From NCBI GenBank assembly GCA_963969595.1, contig OZ018410.1, positions 45,294,982-45,358,981 on the forward strand: 64,000 nucleotides of DNA, read 5' to 3'. Below the pieces are notes generated by a model. The model searched no databases, was not told where the DNA came from, and worked only from the letters and a program-made list of their open reading frames with translations. Source of the DNA: Neckera pumila (lineage: Eukaryota > Streptophyta > Bryopsida > Hypnales > Neckeraceae). The translations under genes and the position numbers were made by a program. Position 1 is the first letter of the stretch. Each line of letters starts with the position of its first letter. Shown here in pieces: positions 12,889-24,800 of the stretch.

Positions 12889-15800
12889 TATGGGAACACA
12901 CAATGTCAATATTTAGAAATCCGGATTAGTTTAGGATCAATTCCGTAAATATTTTCAAAAATTTGTAGTAGTGGAACTGCAAACCGGAACATTTAGTATA
13001 AATTAGGTAGTCAGGAAGTTCCGGCTTACAAAAACTTGTAGAAGAAGTAAGAAACGGACTTTTACCGGAATGAGATCCGGATTCCGGCAACCTACGAACT
13101 AGGGGTCTGGCCTATGAAAACTAGGGATCCGTTTGCAAATGGCGGCGCATTAAATGGCCGAACCAACGGGTGTCGATCACTGGCCGGGTACTTAAGCGGA
13201 TGATCTTCTCATTCTTCTCCCTCTTTCTTCCGCTCAAGGAAGTGTGTGTGCTTGCAGGTTTTGGAGCGCGTTTTCTCTTAGAAGAGTGAAAGAGTGGTGA
13301 ATTAGGCCGGATAGGGAGAAAAGGAAAAGAGGGTGTCAATTGCACTGGATTGTAGGTCAATGGCGGAATCGTCGGCGCAGGGGCAGAAGACTATTCCTTC
13401 TGTCAAACTCTTGTACCCGATCATTCCGTCTGATTCCGGTGAATGCTTAGAGTTAGAAGAAGATCTCTCCAAACTAGGGTGTATCGGGTTCATCCGGCAA
13501 CCCTGGATGGTTAGGAGTGAAGATTTTCTTTGTGAGTTAGTTTTGGGGACGCCAAACCAGTTCGAGCCGACGCCAAGGGGTCGGTGGGCCTCTTGGACCG
13601 AAGGGATGTGGGCGGAAACTTATGGGTTGACGCAGTCCGGATCTGGAAACGCGACCCAGACGGATAAGTTTCATGAAGGAAAATTCAAGAAACCATCGCA
13701 CCACAAAGAGGGTTTCTTTGTTAGTGACTGTATCAATGAGCGCCATAGGAGGTTACTGAATTTTCTGATTCCCATTGTGTATCCGGAAAAGCCAACCAGA
13801 GTTACGGTTACAATGGCGAATACAATTTTCGGAGCACTTGAAGGCCGGGTCGTGAACTGGGCAGCCCTAATCCACCAGAAAGTCAAGAAGATGGCGGTGG
13901 CTGTCGACAAGGCCAAGCAGAGTCCGCTCAGCATTTACTTGTTCTACATGTATCATCATTATGATTTCATGACCCCGCCGGAACAAATTGTTTATGAGAT
14001 CGGAATGCAGATCCTGAAGTACAGATTCACGGAAGAGTTGAAGCCGACGGGAAAAGCAGTACAAGAAGAAGAAGAAGAAGAGGAGGATCCAGAATCAAAG
14101 CCGTTGGAGAAGAAGAAGCGGCATAAGGTAACCAATCCGGACTCACGAAGAGCAAGTGTGGACATACCGGAACCGAATCCGTCCTTGACCCAGCCATCGC
14201 CGGAATTTTCCGATGTATCCAACTTCTATGAGGCCGGAACCCGATGGATGGTGCAGTGCCGGAAGATGCACGCTGAGATGGCAAGGGTGATCACGGGCGT
14301 TGCCAGCGAGTTAAATGTAGAGACGGATCAGATCTTCAACGAACTCCGGAAGAGACCTGATCCGGCACTACTCCAAGAGAAGGACAAGGAGATCGAGCTA
14401 ATTAAGGTGAAACGGGATCACTACAAAAATAAGTTCTACTGGACGGAAAGACAATCGATCTCAGCCCGGAAGAAAGAGACGGATGCCTTGAAGCTCGTCA
14501 GGGATTTGAAGGGGTTGGTAGAACAACCGGAACATTTGGTCATCCGGTCCGCGCTTTACACAAAGAAACTCGAGAACGACGGCATTGTTACCGGATCCCA
14601 AGTACTGCAAGTCCTAGTTGATTACGAGGCCAAGATGAAGATCATTTTGGATGAGATGCGGCAGTTGCTGAGTCCTCTAGATGTGGCCAAGGACGACTTC
14701 GCGCTACTTCCGGAACAAAAGAAGACCCAAGGTTGAAGTCTCTGTTCAAGATGCCTCAGGTACCTTCCTCGAGTCATTTCCAGAAGTGGGGGATTGTAAG
14801 CACTTTTAGTCCTTCACAATCTCCGGGGGGATCCGGAAAGACTGGGCAGAGGTTGCCAATCCGGAGGGATCTCTTAGAAGGTATGGGGATGATAAATCCG
14901 GCAAGAGAGCACCCGGAGAGGTTTCCTTATATGTCAGAATAGTCACCAGCGCGAGGTGCAGAACTGATTGACTTGGAAGATCCGGCTCCAGAGGCGAGAC
15001 CGGAACTCAAACTGGAAACCCGGTTGAATATGAGGTCGGAAATAGTGGAGGCCGAACTCTCGGATCCGGATGAAGAACTCGAGATGGTGGAACCTGAGAA
15101 GCAACTGAAACTCCGGAAGTCTAAGAAGCGGAAGTTGGAAGGTAAGAAGCCAGCAAAGCAGGAGATTGAAGACTCCGAATCTGGTGAGTTTGAATTCGCT
15201 ACTGAGTCTGAGGAAGATACGGATGAGGAGGAGACGTCCCCTGCGACCCGGCAGAATCCGCCTCGAGCCGCCAAGATGACGCTAGCAAAGAGTTCCGGTA
15301 AACCGACAGCCAAACAGGGAGCCGAGAGTTCAAAGAAGTCTTGGATGACCAAGTAGTTGAAAGGGGACTACTTGTAGAGGTGGATTAGAATTTAGATAGT
15401 TTTGTGCTAGAACCGGATTCTAAGCGTGGGCCCGGGTTCCGGAAGTTTAGGGATAAGGACTTTCCGGATTATTCGGGATTTCTTTGGTGTGTGTATGAGG
15501 TTGCCCTGGTTTGTGGGCTGCCCTTTTTTGTTTTTAGGGTGTTGACTTTGGCTTTGTTTTGGGTTTTTAAGGGTGGGCAAGTTAGTTGCCCCTCATTCCC
15601 TCCTAGTTGATATTCAATTGTATTTCATTCCCTTTTCGAAATCTAAACCCTCGGATATGCATTTTCATTCTATCAGTGTATTCGGATTGTGCTGACCAAT
15701 GGTTTGAGTGTTGGAAGGAAAGGACGGGTGAGGAGGATTCCGGTTTTAGGAGGATACGGTTTAAGTCAGGAATGTGCTATTGTAATGTTGTTGGATTATT

Positions 15801-16463
15801 GACTTAGGAGCTGCGCATTGTGTCTTTAAATTACTACAAGAGTAGTCCGGATCTGAGAGTAGCGGAGAAGCAAGTCCAGTGTTCAAGCCGTGCGGAGGTA
15901 AGCGCCCGCCCGAGAAAGTCTCCACCTATCCGGAAGATCTGCCAACCTTAGAAATTCATCTAACCTCTAGAAAGATCACACCTCCATACTTATTCTTGAC
16001 TCTAAGATCTATCGTTGTAGTAAGGGAGAGTGAAGTATTCCTGAGTGACCTGTTGTCCAGAGTTACCATCCGGAAGCTGTGAGGATCTGGATCTTCTCGT
16101 CTTGCTGCAATCTTTTGAGTACTTTAGTGTTTTTATTTATGTTTGTTAGAATTGTAGGAGAACAAAGGTGGTGAAGTCCCTACCCCCTTCAAAGATCAAC
16201 TAGTGGACCCTCTGAAGGTAAAACAGAGGTATTGAAAATCGGATTGGAAGAAGAGACGTAAATCGGATTTTAGATAGTTTATGATCCAGATTGTGAAAGG
16301 ATCCGAAAAAAAGAGTAAGTAGGTGAGAAGAAAGAAAGATAGAAAAAATCGGATATCTAGAATATGCTAAATAAGAATCCAGAAATTCCCTGGGACGATA
16401 TTTCGTGTTATCTTGGCACATTTTTGTGTTAAGGATACTTACGCCTAGATTGCGCATACGACA
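12889..16463 (+). repeat. 5' LTR of retrotransposon copy 1 (~3.58 kb)
   Basis: It aligns with 21815-25438 along its whole length. The left end is TATGGGAACACACAATG where the other copies have TGTGGGAGCACGCAATG. The right end is ATACGACA, four bases before the primer-binding site. It contains the LTR-encoded frame at 13360-15356. Confidence 0.88.
13360..15356 (+). pseudogene. LTR-encoded protein of the Athila-like element, copy 1, frameshifted
   Basis: The reading frame lies wholly inside the LTR and starts at MAESSAQGQK. The N-terminal ~235 residues look globular (LGCIGFIRQPW; W-T-EGMWAETYGL; RVTVTMANTIFGALEGRVVNW). Next come an acidic run of glutamates, a KKKRHK basic patch that could be a nuclear signal, and a helical, coiled-coil-like segment. 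The C-terminus is charged, with an acidic ESGEFEF region and a basic KKSWMTK end. Relative to copy 2 it has lost ~57 nt and is frameshifted near 14735, then meets TAG at 14940. I do not recognise the family. The RVTVTMANTIFGALEGR stretch faintly recalls plant 'putative transposon protein' domains, but that is a guess. Confidence 0.75.
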
Positions 16464-16467
16464 CTTT

Positions 16468-16485
16468 TGGCGCCGCTACCAGGGA
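16468..16485 (+). promoter_or_regulatory. Primer-binding site (tRNA-Asp), copy 1
   Basis: TGGCGCCGCTACCAGGGA, complementary to the 3' end of plant tRNA-Asp with a few mismatches. It lies four bases after the LTR end and fixes the LTR border. Confidence 0.85.
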
Positions 16486-16656
16486 TTTCTGATACTGTGT
16501 AGTATATTTCGAGATTGGATTCGGTAAGAGTCAAAATACGGATAGTGTTCCGGATAAATAGGAAGTGGATCAGAAAGAGCAATGTTCCCTATCGGAGATC
16601 CGACGGAAGTAACTTCACACATCATAGGATTTAAGTGAATCGTGAATCCTTACTTC

Positions 16657-18299
16657 ATGAGTACGCTACCGAATAGAACTCCAAGAGGAAGAAGGGCGGC
16701 GAGATCAGAAGCGGCCTCCAGAAGGACAGTAGTGCACGGGATCCCAACTGCCGAATCAGAAGAAGATTTCTTGGCCGCTTCAGTTTCACGCATAGTGCAG
16801 GAAAGTGAACCGAAACGTTCTCCCAGTCCAGACCAGAGAGGTAGACCAGAAGAAAGAGAGCAACCGGAATATAAGAGAATAGAGCCGAATAGGCAGTCTT
16901 CAGAGGAAGATTCAGCTGCTGACGAGGTGGAAGTTATGAACTCCTGCACGCGCCTCCGGTATAACAAGTTCCGGGGAGACGATAACAAGGATGTGGACGA
17001 CTGGATGGGAGAATTCAAAGCTACGGCCCTGGCAAATCAGGAGGATCGAGCATCCAAGCAACGCATATTTTAGGGCTTGTTGAAGGGGGAAGCTTTGAGG
17101 TGGTACCAAGATGTTCCAGAAGGAATCCGGGATAACTGGGACTAGTTCAGGGAACACTTTCTTCGGACCTTCAGAGAAGTCGGAGGAGAAGCCAGAGCTC
17201 TTGGAAGACTCAGTAAGGTCACCATGCGATCTAACGAGTTTGTGAGAAAGTATGGGCAACGGGTGAAGGATTTGATCAAGAAGCTGACAATGAAAATCGC
17301 ACCCAGCATACAATAAGAGTGGTACGTTGCCGGATTTCCGGAAGAAATGGCCTTCTAGATCTGTCAATCTTGTCCCACCACATTACAGGAAGCAATGGAG
17401 TCGGCCCAAAACTATGAGAACTCAGCACAGTCCCTGCAAAGGTCCATCAAGAAGAATGCCAAGATGGAGAGGGGACGAAGTAAGAAGTATGAGAAGAAGG
17501 AAAGACGAAGAAGGAAGTTCTCGGATTCGGAACTCCAAGTTTCGGAACCGGATCGGAATCTACTGTGACGGAGTCAACTAGTTCCAATACAGAACAAGAG
17601 GCCTCCAGCAGCAGACGACATGCACGAGGCAGAGAGGATCGAGGTAGTCGGAGCTTGGTGAAGGTCAAGGTGGAAGACGATGCATCCAAGAAATTCATGA
17701 AGAACATCCAAGAGTCATTGGAGGCAATCAAAGTCAACCTAGCTGACAACTGGAAACCAAGACGGATTGTTTCGACCACCCGATCGAACATATGGTGTAC
17801 AAGGTGTGGAAAGCCTGGCCATTATGCCAGCGAATGTAACCAAGGACCACCAAGGCAGGTCCATTTTGTGGACGAGGAAGGAGTATATTATACTCTTCCA
17901 AAAATGGACGAGTATGAGGAGCAAGATAATCCAGTATTTCAGATTCAGGCCGGATACGGGAGAGGGAGAGTACCTCAACAATTAATCCGGACTTCGACAA
18001 ATTTGTATGCAGTTGGAACCAGCCAAGGTAATTTCCTTCCATCAAGGTTTCCACCCAAATGCTGTTTCTTGTGTGGTAGCCCCCATCATTTTGCAAACAA
18101 TTGTCCTCATGGGAGATTGGGACAAGGTGCACCCTTACCACTACCGTGTCAGAACTGTGGTCAGTATGGACATGATCTCCCTGATTGTCCTAAACCTCAG
18201 GTAGCTAGAACTCTCTACAAACAGGTAGAAGCTCCACCACGAGACCAAACCGCACTCAATTATGGATCAGTAACCGGAATTGAGAATTCCAAGAGTTGA
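16657..18299 (+). pseudogene. gag: gag, retrotransposon copy 1, broken
   Basis: Capsid-type region with YNKFRGDDNKDVDDWMGEF and, after TAG codons at 17071 and 17143, LRWYQDVPEGIRDNW, which is the retrotransposon gag core. A frameshift moves the frame before 17565. The nucleocapsid part has three CCHC knuckles: CTRCGKPGHYASEC (~17795), CFLCGSPHHFANNC (~18060) and CQNCGQYGHDLPDC (~18150). The frame closes at TGA 18297-18299, a stop shared with copy 2. The ATG at 16657 was chosen because the same MS-(T/R)-(L/I)-PNRTPR start appears in copy 2. Confidence 0.82.
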
Positions 18300-21219
18300 C
18301 AACCAAGGGTGGAACTTCCAGAAGGTAGAGAGCAACATGTTCAGAGAGTAGCAACCCGGAGTTCCACCAAGAACCGGGCAGATGAGAGTAGAAGTAGGTT
18401 GAGAAAGAGTAGGTACAGAATCAGTAGAAATCCAGTTCCGGATTCCAGTGATTCTGATCACTCCGTTAGAACGGGAACCTCTCACCCCGCAGTAGAGTTA
18501 GAAAAAGGGGTAGATCAAGACCTTCTTCCGGTCAACATTAGCAAACAAGTCCGACTAAGCCTGAGTGATACCAAAAGACGGAAGTATTTCGAAACCTACC
18601 CGACGGGTAGTTACCTTCGATGAAGTTCCGGTTGTAATCAATCCGGAACTCAAGGTAGATGAGTATGACATTGTTCAGGATATCAAAGACCGGAAAGCAA
18701 ATGCCACAATTGGACAACTCCTTCATGATAATGCCAATTATCAAAAGTTGATCCGAGATGCTTGGACAAAGAAAAGGAAGAAAAGGATGAAGCTACCCTC
18801 TGTTGCGGTCAACTTCTCCCAGTTAGAAGATTTCGGAGCACCAGAAGTCGAGGTGGAAGTTGATGGATGTATCGTCCCCAAGGTTCCGGTCGACGGTGGT
18901 TCCGGAGTTAACCTCATGCTAGAGGATACAGCTTTCGACTTGAGGTACACATCATTCCAAGCTACGGATCAAGTACTGCGAATGGCGGATCAGTCGCGAG
19001 TACACCCTGTGGGGAGATTATCCAGAGTTCCAACTCGGATTGGAAAGGAAACATATCTCCTCAATTATGTGGTGATCCAGATGACCAAAGGGAGACCTTT
19101 TCCTATGTTACTAGGAAGACCTTGGCTCTATGCAGCCAGAGTAGTAGTGGATTGGGGTACAAAAGAATTTGCAGTCGAAACCCCTACCACCCAAATTCCG
19201 TGGAAACATAGAGATCATCTGGGAGAAACAAGTGAATCCGATGGATACACCACGAATTGGTCGGATCCGGAAGACTCAGACTCTGTTCTGAGTTATTTTA
19301 CTGCTGTTGCGGAAGAAGATTTCCAGTTTCCAGATCCAGTTATCAAAGTCGGAATAGAGGATGAGACTCCGATAGTTCCGGAAATCCCCCTCGAAGATCG
19401 AACCATGGGAGAAATGGACGTACCACTTTCTTCAGAATGGATCCAACAGCAAATAATGGAAGGAAGAATTCCAGCCATTGGGTTGAGTAACTCTTCCCCG
19501 GAAACCCCTTGGAGCGAGTTCCGTGCAGAGGCAGAAGAAACGGAACCGGAACGTGTCAAGGCTGTGGTCAGCCCGACGGATTATGAGAAGGTGGAGTTAC
19601 CTTCCGGAAAATCCTTCTTCATGAGTAAGTTAATGACCGCATTAGAAAAGAAGAAATATGAAGCTTTACTGGAGGAGTATCTTGATGTCTTCGCCTGGGT
19701 ACCTTCGGATCTGAGCGGTATTCCGGCTGAACTGGGAGAGCATTGGATCAACTTAGTAGAAGGAGCGGTGCCCATCCGACAACATCAATACCAACTTAGT
19801 CCGAAGTACTCTCTTATGGTGAAGAAGGAGATCGACGCACTATTGGAAGCAGGATTTATCTACCCGGTCCATAACTCGGAGTGGGTATCACCCATCGTGG
19901 TGGTTCCGAAGAAGGCCGGTCTGGATGGAAAGATCAAGATCCGGGTATGTCAAGATTTTCGGAAATTGAACACTGCAACCCGGAAGGATTACTTCCCACT
20001 TTCATTTACAGATATTATCCTGGATCATGTTTCCGGAAACGAATGCTATAGTTTTCTGGACGGGTTCTCAGGATATAACCAAATATTTATCCGGATGATG
20101 GATCAGCTGAAGACAACGTTCACCACGGAATGGGGGACGTTTGCCTTCACGCGTATGCCATTTGGATTATGCAATGCTCCTGGTACGTTCCAACAACTGA
20201 TGATGGATATCTTCCAAGATTTCCTTAGGCATTTCCTCGAAGTTTTCATTGATGACTTTGCTGTGTTTAGTTCACGGGAAAATCACCTAGGGTATTTGAG
20301 GAAAACTTTCCAGAGGTGTAGGGATACAAATCTCAAACTACACCCCGGAAAGTGCTTTTTCGGAATGATATCCGGAATCCTGTTGGGCCATGTCGTGAGC
20401 CGGAAAGGGCTGGAAGTGGATACGGACAAGGTCAAGGCCATGCTTGCCCTTGTTGCCTCAATCTGTGTTCGAGAAATTCGTGGGTTTCTTGGCTGTGTGG
20501 GGTATTATAGAAGATTCATAGAAGGCTACGCTCGGAGAGCAATTCCCTTGACCGAATTGCTGAAAAAGGATACGGAATTCCACTGGAATTCAGATTGCCA
20601 GGCTGCCTTCGAAGGACTGAAAGTGGCTTTAGTCAAAGCCCCCATACTTTCAGCACCAGATTGGACCAAGGAATTTCATGTCACCCTAGATGTGTCTGGG
20701 TGGTGCCTTGGAGCTATCTTATGGCAATATGACGCGGAGTTGAGGGAATGCCCAATATATTATTCGAGTAGGCAAACGAGTCAAGCCGAAAGAAAATATA
20801 CCACAACTGAAAGGGAAGCATTGGCAGTGGTGTACTCATGCAAGAAGTTCCAGCACTACCTTCTCGGGTACCGAGTTGTGTTCCATACGGATCATGACTC
20901 TCTAAAGTACCTGGTGAATAAACTGGATCTCTCTGGGAGGATTGCAAAATGGGTACTGTTGCTTTAGGAGTTCAATTATGAAGTAATGGTGAAGCCAGGC
21001 AAGGCCAACAGCAACGCGGACTTCTTATCTAGATATCGAGGGACGAAAGCTGTGGGAGACATCTCCGCTGAGTTTCCAGATGAGTTTCCGGAAATCTCAG
21101 AAGAGTCGGTTTTTCACCTGAATGGGGAGAAGAATTCTGTTTTCCAAGATATCAATACTTATCTTACGGAACAACGATATCCGGAGGAAATGAGTAGGGA
21201 AAAGAAGGGTATTTTCTAG
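18300..21219 (+). pseudogene. pol: pol: protease, reverse transcriptase, RNase H, copy 1
   Basis: Continues gag after the shared TGA, with a frameshift near 18560-18600. The protease active site reads VDGGSGVNLM, with a GRPWL flap-region motif downstream. RT has VCQDFRKLN, FLDGFSGYNQ, RMPFGLCNAPGTFQQ and the catalytic VFIDDF (IDD in place of the usual YxDD). RNase H follows (TLDVSGWCLGAILWQ, TTTEREALAVVY, HTDHDSLKYL). TAG codons at 20965 and 21217 break the frame; copy 2 has CAG at the first of these positions and a different break near the second. From 18565 to 20964 the frame is open and all RT motifs are present. Confidence 0.87.
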
Positions 21220-21814
21220 CACAAAGTAGCCCCTTACTCTTTGATTAAAGGCACCTTATTCAAAATGGGAGCAGACGATCGACTGAGGAGGTGTTTAGAA
21301 CCTGAGGATCAGAAGAAGGTAATGCGACCATTACATTTCGGATCTTCCGATGGACACTTTGCAGCCATCACCACCATAATCCGGATTAGAGGAGCCGGAT
21401 ACTGGTGGTCGTATTTAATCCGGGATGTGAAGACTTACGTAGGAAGCTGCGATCCTTGTCAACGGATGGGAGCCCCCGCTTTCCGGAATCATTGGCCACT
21501 CAATCCAATCATACCGCTGGCCCCTTTTGAGAAGTGGGAAATCGATTTTATAGAACCAATTGCACCTATCAGCACCGGAAGGAAGAGGAATATAATCCTG
21601 GCAACGGACTATGCAACGAAGTAGGTGGAGGCAAAAGCCACCCGAAATAATACGGCACGGACAACAGCCTCGTTCCTCTTTACGGAACTGATGATGAGGT
21701 TTGGTCATCCACTGGATTTGGTCAGTGACACGGGATTGCATTTCTTGAATGATGTGATCTAGGATATCACGACAAGGTACCTGATCAAACACCAGAAAAC
21801 AACTCCATACAATC
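21220..21814 (+). pseudogene. Integrase fragment, copy 1
   Basis: The zinc-binding H-H-C-C region (GHFA..., CDPCQ) and part of the DDE core (WEIDFIEPI; LVSDTGLHFLND) are readable. TAG codons occur at 21622 and 21760. The sequence ends within the core, before the catalytic glutamate region, exactly at the LTR of copy 2. Confidence 0.85.
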
Positions 21815-24800
21815 TGTGGGAGCACGCAATGTCATTATTTAGAAATCCGGATTAGTTTAGGATCAATTCCGTAAATATTTTCGAAATTTTGTAGTAGTAG
21901 AACCGTGAACCGGAACATTTAGTAGAAACTAGGGAGTCGGAAAGTTCCGGCTCACAAAAACTTGTAGAAGAAGTAAGAGACGGACTCTTACCAGATCAGG
22001 AAACCGGAAGGAGATCCGGATTCCGGCAAACCTACGAACTAGGGGTCCGGCCTACGGAAACTAGGGATCCGTTTGAAAAAGGTGGCGCATTAAATGACCG
22101 AACCAACGGGTGTCAGTCACTGGCCGGGTACTTAAACGGATCATCTTCTCATTCTTCTCCCTCTTTCTTCCGCTCGAGGAGGTGTGTGCTTGCAAGTTTG
22201 GGTGCGTTTTCTCTTAGAAGAGTGAAAGAGTGGTGAGTTAGGCCGGATAGGGAGAGAAGGAAAGGAGGGTGCCGATTGCACCAGATTAGAGTTCAATGGC
22301 GGAAACGTCAGCGCAGGGGCAGAAGATAGTTCCGTCTGTCAAACTCTTATATCGAATCATTCCATCTGATTTCGGTGAACATTTAGAGTTAGAGGAAGAT
22401 CTGTCCACACTAGGGTGTATAGGGTTCATCCGGAAACCCTGGACGGTGAGGAGCGAGGACTTTCTTCGGGAGTTAGTTTTTGGGGCGTCGAACCAGTTCG
22501 AGCCGACGCCAAGGGGGCGGTTATCGTCCTGGACGGAAGGGATGTGGGCGGAAACTTACGGGTTGACGCAGTCCGGATCCGGAAGCGCAACCCGGACGGA
22601 TAAGTTTCATGAAGGAAAGTTCAAGAAGCCACTGCACCACAAGGAGGGCTTCTCCGTGAGTGACTGTAGCAATGAGCGTCATAGGAGGTTACTGAATTTT
22701 TTGATTCCCATAGTATATCTGGAAAAACCAACGAGAGTTACGGTCACAGTCGCGAATACGATTTTCGGAGCACTGAAAGGCCAGGTCGTGAATTGGGCAG
22801 GCCTAATTCTCCAGAAGGTCAAGAAGATGGCGATGGCAGTTGAGAAGGCCAAGCAGAGTCCAATAAGTACGTACTTGTTCCATCTGTATCATTATTATGA
22901 TTACATGACCTCGCCGGAACAAGTTGCGGATGAGATCGGAATGCAGATCCTGAAATACGGATTCACGGAGGAGTTGAAGCCGACGGGAGAAGCGATCGAA
23001 GAAGAAGAAGAAGAAGAGGAGGAGCAACCGGAACCGAAGCCGCTGGAGAAGAAGAAGCGGCATAAGGTAACCAATACGGACTCACGAAGAGCGAGTATGG
23101 ACGTGCCGGAATCGAATCCGGCCCTGACCCAGCCGTCGCCGGAGTATACCGATGTCTCCGACTTCTATGATGCCGGAGCCCGGTGGATGGCACAGTGCCG
23201 GAAGATGCACGCTGAGATGGCAGGGGTGATCACGGGCGTCACCAGCGAATTGAACGTTGAGACGGATCAGATCTTCAACGAAATCCGGAAGAGACCTGAT
23301 CCGGCACTACTCCAAGAAAAGGACAAGGAGATCGCACTACTGAAGGCGGAATGGGATAACTACAAGAATAAGTTTTACTGGACGGAGGGATAGTTGATCT
23401 CAGCCCAAAAGAAGGAGACGGATGCCCTGAAGCTCGTCCGGGATTTAAAGGGGTTGGTAGAACAATCGGAACATTTGATCATCCGGTCTACGCTCTTCAC
23501 GAAGAAACTCGATACCGACGGCATCGTCACCGGATCTCGAGTGTTGCAAGTCTTGGTCGATTATGAGGCCAAGATGAAGACCGTTTTGGACGAGATGCGG
23601 CAGTTGCTGAGACCTCTGGATGTGGCCAAGGACGAGTTTGGGCCCTTTCCGGATATCTTCATGGAGTTGCCGGTCAAGTACGAAGCCGGAACTTCCGGAA
23701 CAAAAGAAGATCCAGGTTTGAAGTCTCTCTTCAAGCTGCCCCAGGTACCTTCCTCGGGTCAATTCCAGAAGTGGGGAACAGTGAGTACTTTTAGTCCTTC
23801 CTCACAGTCTCCGGCGGGGTCCGGAAAGACAAGGCAGAGATTGCCAATCCGGAGGGACCTCTTAGAAGGTATGGGAACAATAAATCCGGCAAGGGAGCAC
23901 CCGAAGAAATTCCCCCACATGGCGGAGCCATCACCAGCATGGGGGACACAGTTGATCGATTTGGGAGATCCGGCTCCAGAGGCGAGACTGGAACTCAAGC
24001 TGGAAACCCGGAAGAACACGAAGACGGAAATAGTAGAGGTCGAATTCTCGGATCCGAAAGAAGAACTAGAGATGGTAGAACTTGGGAAGCAACTGAAACT
24101 CCGGAAGTCGGAGAAGCGAAAGCCAGAAGGTAAGAAGCCAGCGAAGCAAGAGATCGAAGACTCTGAATCCGGTGAGTTTGAATTTGCTACTGAGTCTGAG
24201 GAGGATACGGATGAAGAGGAGACGTCTCCTGCAACCCGGCAGAATCCGCCTCAAGCTGCCAAGATGACGCCAGCCAAGGGTTCCGGTAAATCGACAACCA
24301 AGCAGGGAGCCGGTAGTTCAAAGAAGTCTCGGATGACCAAGTAGTTCAAAGGGGATTACTTGTGGAGGTGGATTAGAATTTAGTTAGTTAGATCCGAAAC
24401 CGGAATCCTAGCGTGGGCCCGGGTTCCGGAAGTTTAGGGATAAGGACTTTCCCGGTTAATTGGGATTTCCTTGGTGTGTGTGTGAGGTTGCCCTGGTTTT
24501 TGGGTTGCCCTTTGTTGTTTTTAGGGTGTTGACTTTGGTTTCGATTTGGGTTTTTAAGGGCGGGCAAGTTAGTTGCCTCTCATTCCCTCCTAGTTGATAT
24601 TCATTTGTATTTCATTCCCTTTTCGAAATCTAAGCCCTTGGGTATGCAGTTTTGCTTTATCAGTATATCCGGATTGTGTTGCCTTGTAGTCTGGGTGTTG
24701 GAAGGATAGGACGGGTGAGGAGGAATCCGGATTTAGGAGAATACGGTCTAAGTCGAGAGTGTGCTATTGTAATGTTATTGGATTGTTGACTTAGGAGCTG

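Larger units (their letters stand above)
12889..21814 (+). mobile_element. Athila/Tat-like Ty3/gypsy retrotransposon, copy 1 (3'-truncated)
   Basis: Order: 5' LTR (12889-16463), tRNA-Asp primer-binding site (16468-16485), gag with three zinc knuckles, aspartic protease, reverse transcriptase, RNase H, and an integrase that stops abruptly at 21814. The next base starts the 5' LTR of copy 2. The protease-RT-RNase H-integrase order is Ty3/gypsy. The tRNA-Asp primer, the RT wording (FLDGFSGYNQ, IDDF) and the apparent lack of a chromodomain suggest the Athila/Tat side of the family. Coding regions are broken by stops and frameshifts. The LTR is clearly more diverged from copy 2 than the two LTRs of copy 2 are from each other, so copy 1 is older. 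Confidence 0.88.
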
